A DNA stretch of 64,000 nucleotides from Ananas comosus (taxonomy: Eukaryota > Streptophyta > Magnoliopsida > Poales > Bromeliaceae): contig NC_033636.1 of the NCBI RefSeq assembly GCF_001540865.1, positions 4,360,784 to 4,424,783 on the forward strand, read 5' to 3'. The position numbers and the translations under genes were made by a program. Shown one piece after another: positions 11,541 through 23,120 of this stretch (position 1 is its first letter; the number at the start of each line of letters is the position of its first letter). The notes under the pieces were generated by a model. The model had not been told where the DNA came from, made no database searches, and saw only the letters and a list, made by a program, of their open reading frames with translations.

Positions 11541-12559
11541 TCTTGCTCCTTATTTTTGTCTCATGGGACAGGCTCATTAGAGCAACAACAAAATCCTTTT
11601 TCTTTGGCTTCTCCTTCGTACCAATGTTGACTCGAAAGATTGATCTTATGAAAGGAGCATAGAAATTTTTTCATTTAACATTCCACTTACGTGCACGCTG
11701 GATATAAAAGGTATATAGAGGTGAAAATTTTCACACCGTTAATTAAATATTAAGTGCGGAATTGAATCCGTGATTCCCCGCTAAATATTTAAAGTGGGGA
11801 TTGATTTCACGGACCTTAAGAATGAAGGAAGTTTAAATAGTTCTGACATCATGTTCAATAAAATATAATCAACTTTAGTTCCAAAGCTAAATATTTATAT
11901 TGACTATTCCTCGGCTCATGAGTTTGGGCACAGAATATTTTTCAATAGCCCAAGGTGTGGACTTTGAATTAAATGAGAAAAAAGTTGTAAATATTAAGAG
12001 CTGACGAAACTTCAAACTCAGAGCCTCCCAGTTGATACCATATTTAAATTAAATGAAATAACCGTTGTTCTAGGTCAAAATCTTTAGCTTTTGAAAATAA
12101 CGATTGTTTCGTATTATTTAACACAGATAAAGAAAAGGTTATTACATTCGTATATGCGCTAGGATTTTCTACCTTTGATGGTTGTCTGCTTTCTTATCTC
12201 TATCTCCAGACTCTTAGACGCAACAATCTTCTTTTTTCTGCTTTCTCCTTCGCATTACGAATGAACATCGCCATTTTGAATTCTGAAATTTCATAATGCA
12301 CTGCAACAAATTTAATCACATTTTTTTCTCTCGCAAAAAGAAAAATAGTTTGTTTGACGCTTCGTACGTCGCCACAAATTTCCACTGACACATGCAAAGT
12401 CGAAAACATGTTCTTAGTTATATAAAAGGTACAATTGCCACCGGCGCTATACCTCGCGGGCTATGCCATTTCCATCCTCCTTGGCTTCGATCGTAGATCT
12501 TATCTGCGATATGAATTTACAGTTTACCGAACGTAATTCGCTCTAAAATCCATCTTTTT
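11541..12559. other. AT-rich spacer, no recognised gene
   Basis: No convincing frame or repeat is seen between the SINE and the truncated LTR. The transition into the LTR, somewhere about 12540-12580, is not marked by a terminal motif. Confidence 0.4.
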
Positions 12560-13457
12560 GTGAGAACGAATAATAGATAGTCCTTTTAAAAACCTAGGTT
12601 TAGCATCTATGAGGAAACCATGGGTGCTAGCTTCAATGTGAGCTAGATCCATCATCTCTAAACTCATTAGGTTCCGTTTGAACCAATAAAAGCAACAAAA
12701 CCCATCAAACCCTAGAAATCCAAAACTAGGGTTAGAGCTTACCTCTAGGATTTGCTCCAAAATAAACTTTAGCTTGATGGAGAGGAGGGAGAAGAGCTTC
12801 TTAGTCTTCTCCTTGATCTTCTCCTTCCTTTCTCTCCTTATCTTCTTCTTCTTTCTTCCTCTTTTCTTCTTCTCCTTCTTTTTCTCCTTCAACCGGTTAG
12901 AGAGAGAGAGAGGGAGCTAGAGAGAGAGAGAGGCTGTGAGAGTGGGAGAGGGCACAGCTGAGGATAGGAGGGTTAAGTCCTCTATTGTAACAATGTGCTA
13001 AAAAGCCCTCCATTTATCAGATTTTGCAACTTAACCCGCTACCTGCGCGCCCTTGTACCGGTACACGGGACCTTGTACCGGTACAAGGCCTTATACCGAG
13101 CGCAAATCGAGCCTCGGGTTTCTGTGTTTCGCAGAGCTTGTACCGGTACAAGCCAGCCTTGTACCGGTACAGCGCCTGAAGCCTTCGAACCCGAGAGCTA
13201 CGCAGCCTGGCTGCGATGGCTGTACCGGCACAGCCATCACCCTTGTACCGGTACAGCAGCTCCAGAATGCTGTTTTAACTTCGTTTCGGCTCCACTTCGC
13301 GCCGATCGATGTCCAAGCTATTCCAACGCCTTTAGAACTCATTTTTGCTCTTCCAAATTGTTGGAATACCGAATGGAACTTGTCCAAATCGTTCAATCGC
13401 CCACTTTGATCCATTTGGCCAAAGTTAGCCAATATCGTCGAAATTCGATATCTCACA
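12560..13457 (-). mobile_element. G1 3' LTR, truncated
   Basis: The right edge at 13457 reads TGTGAGATATCG on the minus strand, preceded by the polypurine tract. The sequence parallels the 5' LTR from 21165 down to about 20400, including the ACCGGT palindrome cluster (about 13053-13255) and the ct-rich leader. About 1.6 kb of the 3' side of the LTR is missing, including the conserved GGGGCGTGACA end. Confidence 0.75.
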
Positions 13458-13476
13458 TTCTCCACCCCTTAAAAGG
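13458..13476 (-). promoter_or_regulatory. G1 polypurine tract
   Basis: On the minus strand the purine-rich CCTTTTAAGGGGTGGAGAA directly precedes the 3' LTR start TGTGAG. This is where plus-strand DNA synthesis would be primed in Ty3/gypsy replication. Corresponding tracts precede the LTRs at 21486, 27238, 51225 and 62415. Confidence 0.7.
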
Positions 13477-13527
13477 AGTTTCGTCCTCGAAACAACTCAA
13501 CTCTTAAATCGAACTTAAACTCTTACC

Positions 13528-14571
13528 TCAATCCTTGAACAAGTGAGGATGATTCGCTTTCATCCGGTCCTCGAGTTCCCAAGTGGCTTCGCGATCGTCG
13601 TGATTGCTCCACCGGACTTTAACATAGGAAATTTCTCGATTCCTTAGCTTACGCACCTCTCGAGCCAAAATCTCTACCGGAAACTCTTCATAGCTCAAAT
13701 CATCTTGAAGTTCCGGCGGCTCATAAAGCATCGCATGCTCGGGGTCGTAAATATACTTGCGAAGATTGGAGACGTGGAACACATTGTGCACACCCGCAAG
13801 CTTTGGGGGCAATGCAAGTCGATACGCCACCGTCCCAATTCGCTCCAAAATCTCGTAGGGGCCAATGTAACGAGGACTCAACTTTCCTCGTACCCCAAAT
13901 CGTTTCACGCCTCGCATCGGCGAAACCTTCAAGAATACGCGGTCACCCACCGCGAACTCCAAATCTCGCCGGCGTCTATCCGCATAGCTTTGCTGTCTCG
14001 ACTGCGCCGTAAGCAATCTCTTGCGAGCAAGGCGGACTTTCTCTTCCACTTCTCGCAACACATCCAGGCCGAACTCCGCACGCTCACCTACATCGCTCCA
14101 GTGTATAGGAGATCGACATATCCGTCCATAGAGGACCTCAAACGGTGCCATCTCCACACTAGCATGATAACTATTATTGTAGGCGAACTCGGCCATCGTT
14201 AGGTGGTCACACCAACTTTCTTTATAGTCAATGACACACGCTCGCAACATATCCTCCAGAGTTTGAATGGTTCTCTCCGTTTGCCCATCGGTCTGGGGAT
14301 GAAATGCGGTGCTAAAGTCCAGCCGTGTGCCAAGGGCTTCCTGCAGGCTCTTCCAAAAATGCGAAGTGAATCGGGGGTCACGATCCGACACGATAGTTTT
14401 CGGCACCCCATGCAGTCTCACTACCTCGTCAAGGTATACCTGCGCTAACTTGTCACCCGACCACGTGGTATGGATCGGTAAGAAGTGAGCCGACTTCGTC
14501 AATCGGTCCACAATTACCCAAATTGCATCGTGGCCGCCCTTTAAGCAGGGTAAGCCGACCACGAAGTCCAT
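13528..14571 (-). CDS. G1 integrase core and chromodomain-like C-terminus
   Basis: The frame covers the DDE core and C-terminal part of a gypsy integrase (347 residues). Catalytic acidic residues are visible in the settings [25 protein letters not shown] and [28 protein letters not shown] region and a chromodomain-like tail with [17 protein letters not shown] follow, ending at HPHLFKD. Such tails direct chromovirus integration to particular chromatin. The frame is continuous with the upstream RNase H/integrase frame except for one stop where a Trp is expected (about 14588). The Met at 14571 is thus internal to the polyprotein, not a natural start. Confidence 0.85.
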   Translation of the reverse strand: MDFVVGLPCLKGGHDAIWVIVDRLTKSAHFLPIHTTWSGDKLAQVYLDEVVRLHGVPKTIVSDRDPRFTSHFWKSLQEALGTRLDFSTAFHPQTDGQTERTIQTLEDMLRACVIDYKESWCDHLTMAEFAYNNSYHASVEMAPFEVLYGRICRSPIHWSDVGERAEFGLDVLREVEEKVRLARKRLLTAQSRQQSYADRRRRDLEFAVGDRVFLKVSPMRGVKRFGVRGKLSPRYIGPYEILERIGTVAYRLALPPKLAGVHNVFHVSNLRKYIYDPEHAMLYEPPELQDDLSYEEFPVEILAREVRKLRNREISYVKVRWSNHDDREATWELEDRMKANHPHLFKD

Positions 14572-14589
14572 CGATATATCCTCCCATTT

Positions 14590-15921
14590 TCAAACGGGGA
14601 TTGGTAGGCTTTGAAGCTTTCCCGCTGGAAATCGATGCTCGGCCTTCACTTGTTGGCATGCAAGGCACTTCGCCACAAAGCGCCCGATGTCAGCTTTCAT
14701 TCCCGGCCACCAGTAGTGCATTTTTAGGCCTTGGTACATCTTGGTGCCGCCCGGGTGACCACCATACGGGGACCAATGCGACTCCTGGAGTATAAGCTTG
14801 CGAAGCTCCCCATTAGCGGGTACACACCTCCGATTCCGAAACCGAAGCGTACCATCGACGTCTACATTGAACTCGCCGCCATGACCTTCCTCGATGTTTC
14901 GCCGCACCTTTTGGAGTTCTGGGTCCACAAGTTGCAGATCTTTGATCCTCTCCAACAAGGTCGGTTGGACAACGAGTGCCATCAACTGAATCGGGACCTC
15001 GGGAGCAACCACTTCAAGGTCCAATCGCTCCATATCCAGCCCTAGGGGTTTTTGCTGGGTAACATCAAAAGCGAGGTTCTTCGCCGTCTTCCTACTCAGC
15101 GCATCCGCGACCACATTAGCCTTCCCGGGGTGGTAAAGGATATCAACGTCATAATCCTTCAATAGCTCCAACCACCGCCGCTGACGCATATTGAGCTCTT
15201 TCTGTGTGAACAGATACTTCAAGCTCTTATGGTCGGTGTAGATCTCGCAATGAGCACCATATAAATAATGTCTCCAAAGCTTTAAGGCAAAGATTACCGC
15301 CGCCAACTCTAGGTCGTGAATGGGGTAATTCTTTTCATAGCTCTTAAGCTGACGAGATGCATAAGCGATAACCTTCCCGCCCTGCATCAGCACACACCCC
15401 AAGCCCAGATAAGAAGCATCACTGTAGACGACGTAGTCCTGCCCTTGCACCAGTAAGGCGAGTACCGGAGTCAAAGTTAACCTCTGCTTCAACTCTTTAA
15501 AGCTCCGGTCACACTCGTCACTCCAAACGAACTTGGTGCCTTTTTGCGTCAAACGGGTAAGTGGAGTCACAATCTTAGAGAACCCCTCCACAAACCGTCG
15601 ATAATAACTGGCTAGGCCCACAAAACTACGGACCTCGGTAACATTCGTCGGCCGCGGCCAATTCTCAATAGCCTCCACTTTCCTCGGGTCAACTAAAACT
15701 CCACCCTCGGAAATAACATGCCCGAGAAACGCAACCTCTCGAAGCCAAAAGTCGCATTTCTTCAGCTTTGCGTACAATGTCTTCTCCCGAAGAATCTGAA
15801 GTACTGCGCGCAAATGCTCCGCGTGCTCCTCGTCGCTACGCGAATATACCAAAATATCGTCTATGAAGGCTACGACAAATCGGTCCAAGCACCCCTGGAA
15901 CACTCGGTTCATCAAGCTCAT
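14590..15921 (-). CDS. G1 reverse transcriptase end, RNase H, integrase zinc domain
   Basis: This 443-residue open segment begins within the reverse transcriptase palm. The catalytic FIDDILVYS (YxDD equivalent) is near residue 20, followed by the connection region. RNase H has its acidic residues in [21 protein letters not shown] and VADALSRK. The integrase HHCC domain follows (His pair in [11 protein letters not shown], Cys pair in CLACQQVK). It ends at IPV where a Trp codon has become TGA. The initial Met is internal to the polyprotein. All catalytic residues that I can check are kept. Confidence 0.85.
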   Translation of the reverse strand: MSLMNRVFQGCLDRFVVAFIDDILVYSRSDEEHAEHLRAVLQILREKTLYAKLKKCDFWLREVAFLGHVISEGGVLVDPRKVEAIENWPRPTNVTEVRSFVGLASYYRRFVEGFSKIVTPLTRLTQKGTKFVWSDECDRSFKELKQRLTLTPVLALLVQGQDYVVYSDASYLGLGCVLMQGGKVIAYASRQLKSYEKNYPIHDLELAAVIFALKLWRHYLYGAHCEIYTDHKSLKYLFTQKELNMRQRRWLELLKDYDVDILYHPGKANVVADALSRKTAKNLAFDVTQQKPLGLDMERLDLEVVAPEVPIQLMALVVQPTLLERIKDLQLVDPELQKVRRNIEEGHGGEFNVDVDGTLRFRNRRCVPANGELRKLILQESHWSPYGGHPGGTKMYQGLKMHYWWPGMKADIGRFVAKCLACQQVKAEHRFPAGKLQSLPIPV

Positions 15922-16556
15922 AACGCTGCCGGGGCAATCGTGAGCCCAAATGGCATCACCGTGAACTCGTAGTGTCCATAACGCGTGCGGAACGTCGTCT
16001 TCTGAACATCTTCCGGCTTGATCTTTAACTGGTGATAGCCGGACTGAAGGTCGATCTTAGAATACACTCGCGACCCCTACAACTGATCAAACAAGTCATC
16101 AATACGGGGTAGCGGGTACTTGTTCTTCCCCGTGACCTTGTTCAACTAGCGGTAATCCACGCAGAGTCGAAATGACCGATCTTTCTTGCGCACAAATAAT
16201 ACCGGGGCACCCCACGGCGAAACACTCAGCCTAATGAATTCCTTGTCGAGAAGATCCTGCAATTGATCTCTCAACTCCCTTAGCTCGGCCGGCGCCATGC
16301 GATACGGGGCCTCAGAAATCGGCGCTGTCCCAGGAACCAAGTCGATCATGAACTCGATCTCCCGGTCTGGCGGCATACCCGGTAACTCCGCGGGAAAAAC
16401 GTCGGGGAACTCCCGCACAACCGCCAACTCCTCGAGGATTGGAACTGCTCGGTCAATCTCCACAACGGTCGCCAAATAAGCGATGCAACCGCTGTTCACC
16501 AGCTTCCTCGCTCTAGTCGCCGATACCATCGCGGCGAAACACGAGCTCTTACAAGC
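15922..16556 (-). pseudogene. G1 reverse transcriptase N-terminal half
   Basis: The open part 16146-16529 carries the linker and RT fingers ([44 protein letters not shown]). Homology then continues to 15922 through [18 protein letters not shown] and [12 protein letters not shown] to [20 protein letters not shown] sits just after VDYR (about 16147) and another after FDQL (about 16080). The polyprotein is thus cut twice here while the reading frame is otherwise kept, which suggests point decay, not rearrangement. Confidence 0.8.
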
Positions 16557-17282
16557 TCAATAGGTAAACTCTTCCTGTCCCGGCTCCCGAAATGTAATAA
16601 CTCGAGTCGGGCAATCGATCGATACATAGTACTTCGAGAGCCAATCCATGCCCAATATGACATCGAATTCCTTCAACTTCTTGAGCACCAACAAGTTGAT
16701 CGGCATAACCCAGTCATTCACTCGCACTGGACATGCCAAGCATCACTTCCTAATCAGAAAGGATCACCCGGGGCCCTCAACATGTCAAACGTGCTCCCCA
16801 AGACGATACTCAATATCATGCGCTCGTGCAAATGATCGACTAATGAATGAGTGTGATGCACCTGTATCAAACAAAGCTCTAGCTCGAACATCTTTAACCA
16901 AAATTATACCTGCCACAACATTGCGCTCGCCGGCCTCTGAAGGCTCCTCAATGTGAGCGGGTGCAGCATACATCCTTCCGCTCGGCGCAGATCGTGCAGG
17001 CTCTGGTTGGCGTGGCGCCGCCGCTCGCCCAGTAGATGCTGCAGGAGAGGGCAGAGCATAGCGAGCTGGAACCGCCGGGGCCGATGCAGTCGACATAGCG
17101 GGCGAAGCTTCTCCCTGAGGACAGTCGCAAATCTGATGTCCCGCTTGCCCGCACTTGAAGCACCTCCCTCGGCGCTACTCACAAACACCCGGCCGGTGGT
17201 CTCCGCCGCAGAAGACGCATCGCTGAGCACCACGACCCTTGGGCTGTGAGCGTTGATACTTCGGGGGCCTCCTGGAGCTCGA
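16557..17282 (-). pseudogene. G1 CCHC knuckle and aspartic protease
   Basis: Continuing from gag, the minus strand gives a zinc knuckle CFKCGQAGHQICDC (about 17120-17165; the usual CX2CX4HX4C) and a linker rich in Ala and Pro. The retroviral-type protease follows with active site ALFDTGASHSFIS (about 16840-16875). The flap/body region includes FDVILGMDWLSKY (16557-16739). In-frame stops lie before the knuckle (about 17176) and after the protease core (about 16785). The DTGA motif is intact. Confidence 0.8.
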
Positions 17283-18263
17283 CTAGCCACCCGATCCACC
17301 GCCCTGTCTTTTCTTGCCTTTATCCTTGTCAAACGCCTCACGGTCCTCACGCTCGCAAGCGTTCTCGTGCTCGACCCATAGCGCGAGATCTAGTGCTCCC
17401 GCCAAAGTGTGGAACTTGAAGGCATGCACCAACTTGAACACTCCGGGCCGAAGACCTCGAACGAAGCAATCCGCCCGGTCTTGCTCTGTCGCCGCTACAT
17501 CCGGGACGCAGCTCAGGAGATGGGTGAACTCCCGCTCGTACTCCCGAACTGTGCAGTTGCCTTGCTTGAGCTTGCGGAAATCTTCCCGCATCTTCCTCTT
17601 ATCACTGTCGGGGACGTACTCGGCGAACATCAGCTTGCGGAACTCCGCCCAATCGATCGGGGGAAGCTCCAGGGATCGGTCCTGCTTGACCCTCCACCAC
17701 CAAGTCTTGGCCCGCTTCTCAAAGCAATGCGCGGCCAAGTTCACCTTGTCCTTCTCCAAGGTGAAAATGTCCTCAAATAGGGTCTCCATAGTCGTCAGCC
17801 AAGACTCCACCGCAGCTGGATCCACCACCTCTCCGTCGAAAGTAGGCGGGCGAAACTTCGTGAACCTCGTGAGCGCCACGTAGCCTCGCTCACGCTCCGC
17901 CTCCTCAGCCGCCACCGCGGGGGTAGGAGAACTCGAACTAACCGGAGGAATATCCACCGGTGGGGGTTGCGCCGCCACCGGAACCGAAATGCCACCCACA
18001 CCCTCGGCCGCATCAGGGGCGCGAATCGAAGGCGCAGGCGGACCGCGGCCTGGATCCGCTGCCGCAGCCGCCGCCGCAGCCTGCTGCTCCAGCAGCTCCT
18101 GAATCCTATCGAATCGTCCAGTGAGCGCCACAACATGCGCTCGCAACTCCTGCACCTCAGTAGGCCCAGCTGGCACTGGCGCCACTGGAGGCACGGCTGT
18201 CTCGGGCACCTCTCGAGGTGGTGCCGGAGCGGTCCTACGCACGTAGCGTCTCTTTGGTGCCAT
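17283..18263 (-). CDS. G1 Gag capsid protein
   Basis: A 326-residue frame starts MAPKRRYVRR, with a Pro/Ala-rich N-terminus and an Ala run (about residues 60-72) beside a possible short coiled coil. A retrotransposon gag (capsid) domain fills about residues 135-290, marked by FRPPTFDGE, WLTTMETLFEDI, WWWRVKQDR and REYEREFTHLLS. It ends in a Lys-rich linker (KDKGKKRQ) at a premature TAG just upstream of the zinc knuckle region. The Met at 18263 lies about 350 bases after the primer site and has no competing upstream start, so it is taken as genuine. In life Gag packages the element RNA into cytoplasmic particles. Confidence 0.85.
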   Translation of the reverse strand: MAPKRRYVRRTAPAPPREVPETAVPPVAPVPAGPTEVQELRAHVVALTGRFDRIQELLEQQAAAAAAAADPGRGPPAPSIRAPDAAEGVGGISVPVAAQPPPVDIPPVSSSSPTPAVAAEEAERERGYVALTRFTKFRPPTFDGEVVDPAAVESWLTTMETLFEDIFTLEKDKVNLAAHCFEKRAKTWWWRVKQDRSLELPPIDWAEFRKLMFAEYVPDSDKRKMREDFRKLKQGNCTVREYEREFTHLLSCVPDVAATEQDRADCFVRGLRPGVFKLVHAFKFHTLAGALDLALWVEHENACEREDREAFDKDKGKKRQGGGSGG

Positions 18264-18610
18264 AGCTCCTGAAACGCAAACCGTTGGTTAATTACTTAAC
18301 TCGACAACATCGTCGTAAACACGAAGTATAACGATTAAACAACATCAATCAGGCGGTAGCTTGCAAGTGTCTTAGTTCTCGACTCTCGGCATCGTGTTGT
18401 CGGCCGCCAACACAATCACCTTAAGTCAAAAATTAATACCACTTGGATCATCTCTAGCCATAACTAGAGTCTCAACAACTCCAAACCCAATCATTTAGCT
18501 TCCGCCGCGTCATAGATTCACGTCGCACTCACGCACCTATAACCTTAGGGTTAACCAACCTAGAGTCTCCTAGGTCATCCTAGACTCTCTCTTTTGCTTG
18601 CTCTTAACTC
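18264..18610 (-). other. G1 untranslated leader
   Basis: About 350 bases lie between primer site and gag start. The stretch is non-coding, with no other element inside. Its counterpart in G2 is 31189-31500. Confidence 0.6.
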
Positions 18611-18622
18611 GCTCTGATACCA
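18611..18622 (-). promoter_or_regulatory. G1 primer-binding site (tRNA-iMet)
   Basis: On the minus strand TGGTATCAGAGC lies six bases after the LTR end at 18629. It is the complement of the 3' end of plant initiator-Met tRNA, the usual primer of Tekay and Copia elements. Confidence 0.9.
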
Positions 18623-18628
18623 CTAAAC

Positions 18629-21165
18629 TGTCACGTCCCTGACCGCACCACCCGAAAACGGTACCAATTTGGTCCGGTTCGGGGGCGGCGGGCGCGACCG
18701 CCGGACGGACGGAGTTTCCCCTGTCCGCCGAAGGCTAAGCAACAGATTGTGTACAACAAGTCCCCAGGAATACAACTTGAATACATACACAATCAAACAA
18801 CGATAATCGAGAGCACAAACAGTGCTACGACCAACTAGAGCAAGCGATACCAGTAAAACCATACAAGTTTATACAAAGAGAGCAACTTAGCTATTTGAGA
18901 CATCATTGAAACATTAACCTCTTTCGATTTCATTTAACTTTAAACATTTGATACAACTTGCGTTCTTTATCCAAAATGAATATAAATCATAAGCTCTCCA
19001 AATCTCACTCTATACAAAAACTACTCTCAAATGTATAACCAAAAGTACGGTAGAGCTAATGCAAGTAGGAAGGTAAAGCAATCAACAACTGCTAGGGCGC
19101 TATGCCCTTGCGCGCATCATCGACGAAGGCCCGCTGTCCTGTATACCTGTACCCCCAGAGCCACACGGGGTGAGAACTACATAGTTCCCAGTGGGTTCGG
19201 CCGCGACTCCGCCGATCTAACCACTAGGTCTCAAGTAGGCATAGAGAATATATACTGCAATATATATATAAAACAAAGTTGACGGGAAAGCGAGTATGTA
19301 AAACTAATCAAGCTATGACCTCAATCTGGAATCATGAATGCATGAACAATAAACAAAGCTGTGGTAAATAAGCAACTATCAACATACTACAACAGCTATC
19401 ATAGTAACTATAAACATGCTACTAGGTAAGCAGTAAGCTGATATGAACAATGAATAGCTTACTATGACATCAATAATGGGTAAGACTCAATGGGTAACCC
19501 AATCTCCAAATGAACACAAGGTTCACAAGCAAGGCTCACATATGCAATCTCCTAGGGATGTCGAGCTGGACTATCCCCGAGTACGCCTGCGGATAACAAG
19601 CGGCTATCCGAGCAGCAAGCAGGGCTGCTCTCTAGTGACCAAATCTCCGGAGCGCACAACTTGAGGGAGCGACCCACCAAGCCAGACAGGCAATTGAGCC
19701 AAGATTCATCACGAGCAACAAACAACAACCCTTTGAGGGAATATCATCATGGAAGCGAGGGTATACATGTACCCAATCTCATGGTGTCTCAACTACACTA
19801 ATGTGATCATCAAGGAAACATCAACAATGTCATTCATCATGTTTTTCTAACAGATGCCACTTGTTCATAGTTTTCTTAACTAGATGCACTCGGCTCAATT
19901 TGACTCATTATCAACACTAGTTTCCTCATACTAGTTCTTAGCAACATAAGCATTAACATTTCATATAGGGTCTAGATTTTCATCAAGCAACCTCATGCAT
20001 ACTAGATCTAAAACCAACCAAGCAATATATATATTATTGAACTAATAGTATGCAAGTATAAGCACAATAATCATTTTCAACCCTATATGTATTATGCACA
20101 ATATGCAAATGATCAATTAAACTTAGACATAGGAAGGTGGCGATGACTTCGGGATGGCACTCCCCCACCTTGGGTGATGCGCAAACACTCCGAGACCGGC
20201 TTCTCGTGCTAGTCTTGTCGCCGCTTAATTTTCGTTGGTTAACTTTAACCCTTTAGCGACTCGAATAGACGGATATCTTCGCGCCCACTCGTCGGATCGA
20301 CGAACGTCTGCCTACGCGTTTTATAAGCATAAGAAATTAGGTTTCTAACCCCTCAAAAGAGATCAATCCCTCACATTTTCAAAATCCCCAAAATTTAACC
20401 CTAGGTTGGGATCCATGAGAGGTTATGGATTATAGTTCAATGTGAGCTAATCCATGTTCTCTAAGCTATTAGGTTCCATTTGAACCATCAAAAGCAACAA
20501 AAACCATAAAACCTAGAAATCACAAGTTACCATGAAAGGGGTTGGAGGCTTACTCTAGGGTTTGCTCCAAAGCAAGCCCTAGGCCAAAAACGAGATGAGA
20601 AGGGCTTCAAAACTCTTCTCTCTTCTCCTTCCTTTCTCCTCTCTTTTCTCTCTTTTCTTCTTCTTTTCTCCAACGGTTAGAGAGAGAGAGAGAGCTTAGA
20701 GAGAGAGAGGGGCTGTGGGGAGTGAGAGAGGAGAGAGCTGAGGGCATGAGGGTTAAGTCCTCTATTGTAACAAAATGCTAAAAAGCCCTCATTTTATCAG
20801 ATTTTGCAACTTAACCCGCTGCTGCGCGCTCGTGTACCGGTACACGGGTTTGCGTACCGGTACGCGCCCTGCGTAACGGCCAAACCCGAGAGCAAACCCG
20901 AGGGCTGCGCAGCCTGGCAGCAATGGCTGTACCGGTACAGCCATCATGCGTGTACCGGTACACCAGCTCCAGAAAGCTGTTTTCAGCCTCGCTTCGGCTC
21001 CACTTCGCGCCAATCGACGTCAAACCCATTCCAACACCTTTGGAACTCATTTTAGCTCTTCCAAACTCGTTGGAATACCGAATGGGACTTGTCCCAACTT
21101 CCGATCGCTCACTTTGGTCCATTGTGCCAAAGTTAGCCGTTTTCGTCGAATTTCGATATCTTACA
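18629..21165 (-). mobile_element. G1 5' LTR (2.5 kb)
   Basis: The LTR runs on the minus strand from TGTAAGATATCG at 21165 to ACGTGACA at 18629. It contains the palindrome cluster at 20831-20963, with perfect dyads CGTGTACCGGTACACG (20831-20846) and GCGTACCGGTACGC (20852-20865). Downstream (lower coordinates) come the AT-rich region around 20800, a ct/ga-rich leader at 20640-20720 and the conserved U5 end with the GTCCGTCCGGCGGTCGCG block. U3, R and U5 thus follow the order seen in the other LTRs. Confidence 0.85.
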
Positions 21166-21486
21166 CCCGTACTACCCAGACTATCACCGGTTAAGCAACT
21201 TGATAGAGGCCAAACCTGAGAGCTGGCTTCTAGGGTGGCCTGCCTGGTACCGGTACTGCCCTGGTGCTTCACTGGTTAAGTAGTGCCCAGACTGCAGTTT
21301 GGGCAGTGTTTGGCTCCAATTCGCGCCGAGCAATGCTAAAACTCTTCAATCGCATTCGAAATTTAACTCTAACCCCTCCAACACTGTTGGAGTGTCAATT
21401 GGACTTTGTCCAACCATTTCTCTCACCAAATTTTGGTCAATTTGACTAAAGTTCGATATAGCCTACCGAGGTTTCGATATATTACA
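21166..21486 (-). mobile_element. G2 3' LTR remnant
   Basis: The right edge reads TGTAATATATCG on the minus strand after the polypurine stretch TTTTTAAGCAGTGGAGAA. The body matches 33660-33984 of the 5' LTR, including 'ctgcctggtaccggtactgc' and the 'ccaattcgcgccgagcaatg' block. It stops at 21166, where the G1 LTR begins. Confidence 0.8.
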
Positions 21487-21534
21487 TTCTCCACTGCTTA
21501 AAAATAGTTTTGTCCGTGAAACTAAACACATACC

Positions 21535-21912
21535 TTAGCTTGTCGACTCGAATAAGTGAGGATACATCTTTCGCATTGTCTCCTCAAGCTCCCAAGTGGC
21601 TTCACGCACTGCATGATTGCTCCACTGGACTTTAACGTAGGGGATTGTGCGACTTCGCAACCTCCTTTCTTCTCTACCGAGGATACACACCGGGTACTCC
21701 TCATAGGTCATGTCCTCGCGTAACTCCACGGGCTCATACTCTACCACGTGAGTCGAATTGCGGATATACTTGCGGAGATTCGACACGTGAAACACATTGT
21801 GAACTCCCGCAAGCCTCGGTGGTAATGCAAGCTTGTATGCCACCGCACCGACCAGCTCCAATATCTCGAACGGTCCAACATACCGGGGACTTAGCTTCCC
21901 ATGGACCCCAAA
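21535..21912 (-). pseudogene. G2 chromodomain-like integrase tail
   Basis: The open part 21535-21861 gives [20 protein letters not shown] and a chromodomain-like tail with [20 protein letters not shown], ending YPHLFESTS. It is homologous to the end of G1 integrase. A stop (the 'aatcat' around 21912) separates it from the preceding integrase segment. Confidence 0.8.
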
Positions 21913-22592
21913 TCATTTTACACCTCGCATAGGTGATACTTTCAAGAACACGCGGTCTCCAACCGCGAACTCTAAATCTTTTCTATGTTTGTTGGCATAG
22001 GTTTGCTGTCTTGATTGCGCCGTCGCAAGCCGTTGACGAGCAAGGCGAACTTTCTCTTCCGCCTCTCGCAACACATTGGGACCAAGAGTAACTCTCTTAC
22101 CCACTTCGCTCCAATGGATAGGAGAACGACACTTCTTTCCATACAAAGCTTCAAATGGCGCCATCGCGATGCTTTCTTGATAGCTATTATTGTACGCGAA
22201 TTCTGCCATCGGCAAATAATCGTGCCATCCGCCCTTGTAATCAAGTACACACGCTCGAAGCATGTCCTCAAGGATTTGTATTGTCCTTTCTGATTGACCG
22301 CCACTTTGAGGATAGAATGTCGTAAGTTGAGCCATGTGCCCAAAGCGTCTTGCAAGCTCCTCCAAAAATAAGATGTGAACCTAGGGTCTCGGTCCGATAC
22401 TATAGACACCAGAACCCTATGAAGTCTCACAACCTCGTCAAGATATACTTAAGATAACTTATCTCCGGACCATGTAGTGTAGATCGGCAAGAAGTGTGCC
22501 GATTTCGTCAATCGATCCACTATTACCTAAATTGCATAGTGTCTGCCTTGAGATCGAGGCAAACCGATCACAAAATCCATTGCGATGTCCTC
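21913..22592 (-). pseudogene. G2 integrase core
   Basis: Two overlapping frames (21972-22430 and 21913-22365) show that the core is broken by a frameshift near 22330-22370. One gives [20 protein letters not shown] with a catalytic Asp; the other gives [20 protein letters not shown] with the Glu. The stretch upstream to 22592 has further stops, including at the expected [13 protein letters not shown] region. Inactive relative of the G1 integrase. Confidence 0.75.
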
Positions 22593-23120
22593 TCATTTCC
22601 AAACGGGTATTGATAGACTTTGCAACTTTCCCGCCGAAAACCGGCGCTCCACTTTTACTTGTTGGCACGTAAGACATTGCGCTACGAACTCCCCAATATC
22701 TCTTTTCATGCCCGGCCACCAATAATGCACTTTTAGGTCTTGGTACATCCTTGTGCCCCCCGGGTGAATACTATAGGGAGATTGATGCGCCTCTTGCATA
22801 ATCGCCTTTCGAATGTCCTCATTTTTAGGCACACACCAACGATTTCGGAATCGAAGTACGCCATCGGTCCCAATGCCAAAATCATCGGCACTACCGTTTT
22901 TAACTTCACCATGCACCTTTTGAAGATATGCATCAAAAGCTTGTTGCTCTTTAATCTTCTCCAATAAGGTTGGTCGCACAACCAATGTAGCAAGAGTAGC
23001 CGGCACTCCCAGAGCTACCACTTCAAGACCAAACAGTTGCATCTCTTTTTGCAATAATGGTTGGGGTGTAATTGCCGTAGCCAAGTTTTTCACCGATTTT
23101 CTACTTAGAGCATCGGCCAC
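22593..23120 (-). pseudogene. G2 end of RNase H and integrase zinc domain
   Basis: It begins MADALSRK (last RNase H motif) and continues to the integrase HHCC domain with HQSPYSIHPGG and CLTCQQVKVE, then KLQSLSIPVWK. The preceding RNase H segment is separated by a stop at about 23180 (WLELL region). Confidence 0.75.

Larger units (their letters stand above)
12560..21165 (-). mobile_element. Gypsy element G1 (Tekay/Del chromovirus)
   Basis: Reading on the minus strand, the order is 5' LTR (18629-21165), primer site (18611-18622), gag, CCHC knuckle, protease, reverse transcriptase, RNase H, integrase, chromodomain-like tail, polypurine tract (13458-13476) and a truncated 3' LTR (about 12560-13457). 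Integrase after RNase H places it in Ty3/gypsy; the C-terminal chromodomain and 2.5-kb LTR fit Tekay/Del. The outer end of the 3' LTR is lost, so no target duplication can be checked on the left. On the right it abuts a fragment of G2's 3' LTR, so G1 seems to have inserted there. A handful of stop codons break gag-pol, so it is inactive but fairly recent. Confidence 0.85.

Noticed and set aside
12524..12892. Open frame rich in Lys and Arg
   Set aside because: It comes from the ct-rich leader tract of the G1 LTR read on the opposite strand, and similar tracts recur in the other LTRs. It is not a gene.
12995..13507. Open frames of 120-170 residues on both strands
   Set aside because: They lie wholly inside the truncated G1 3' LTR and its palindrome cluster, and the same frames are not kept in the 5' LTR copy.
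17314..18136. Long frames opposite to or out of frame with G1 gag
   Set aside because: Shadow frames of a GC-rich Gag gene. The Gag frame has recognisable capsid motifs, while the others are low-complexity.
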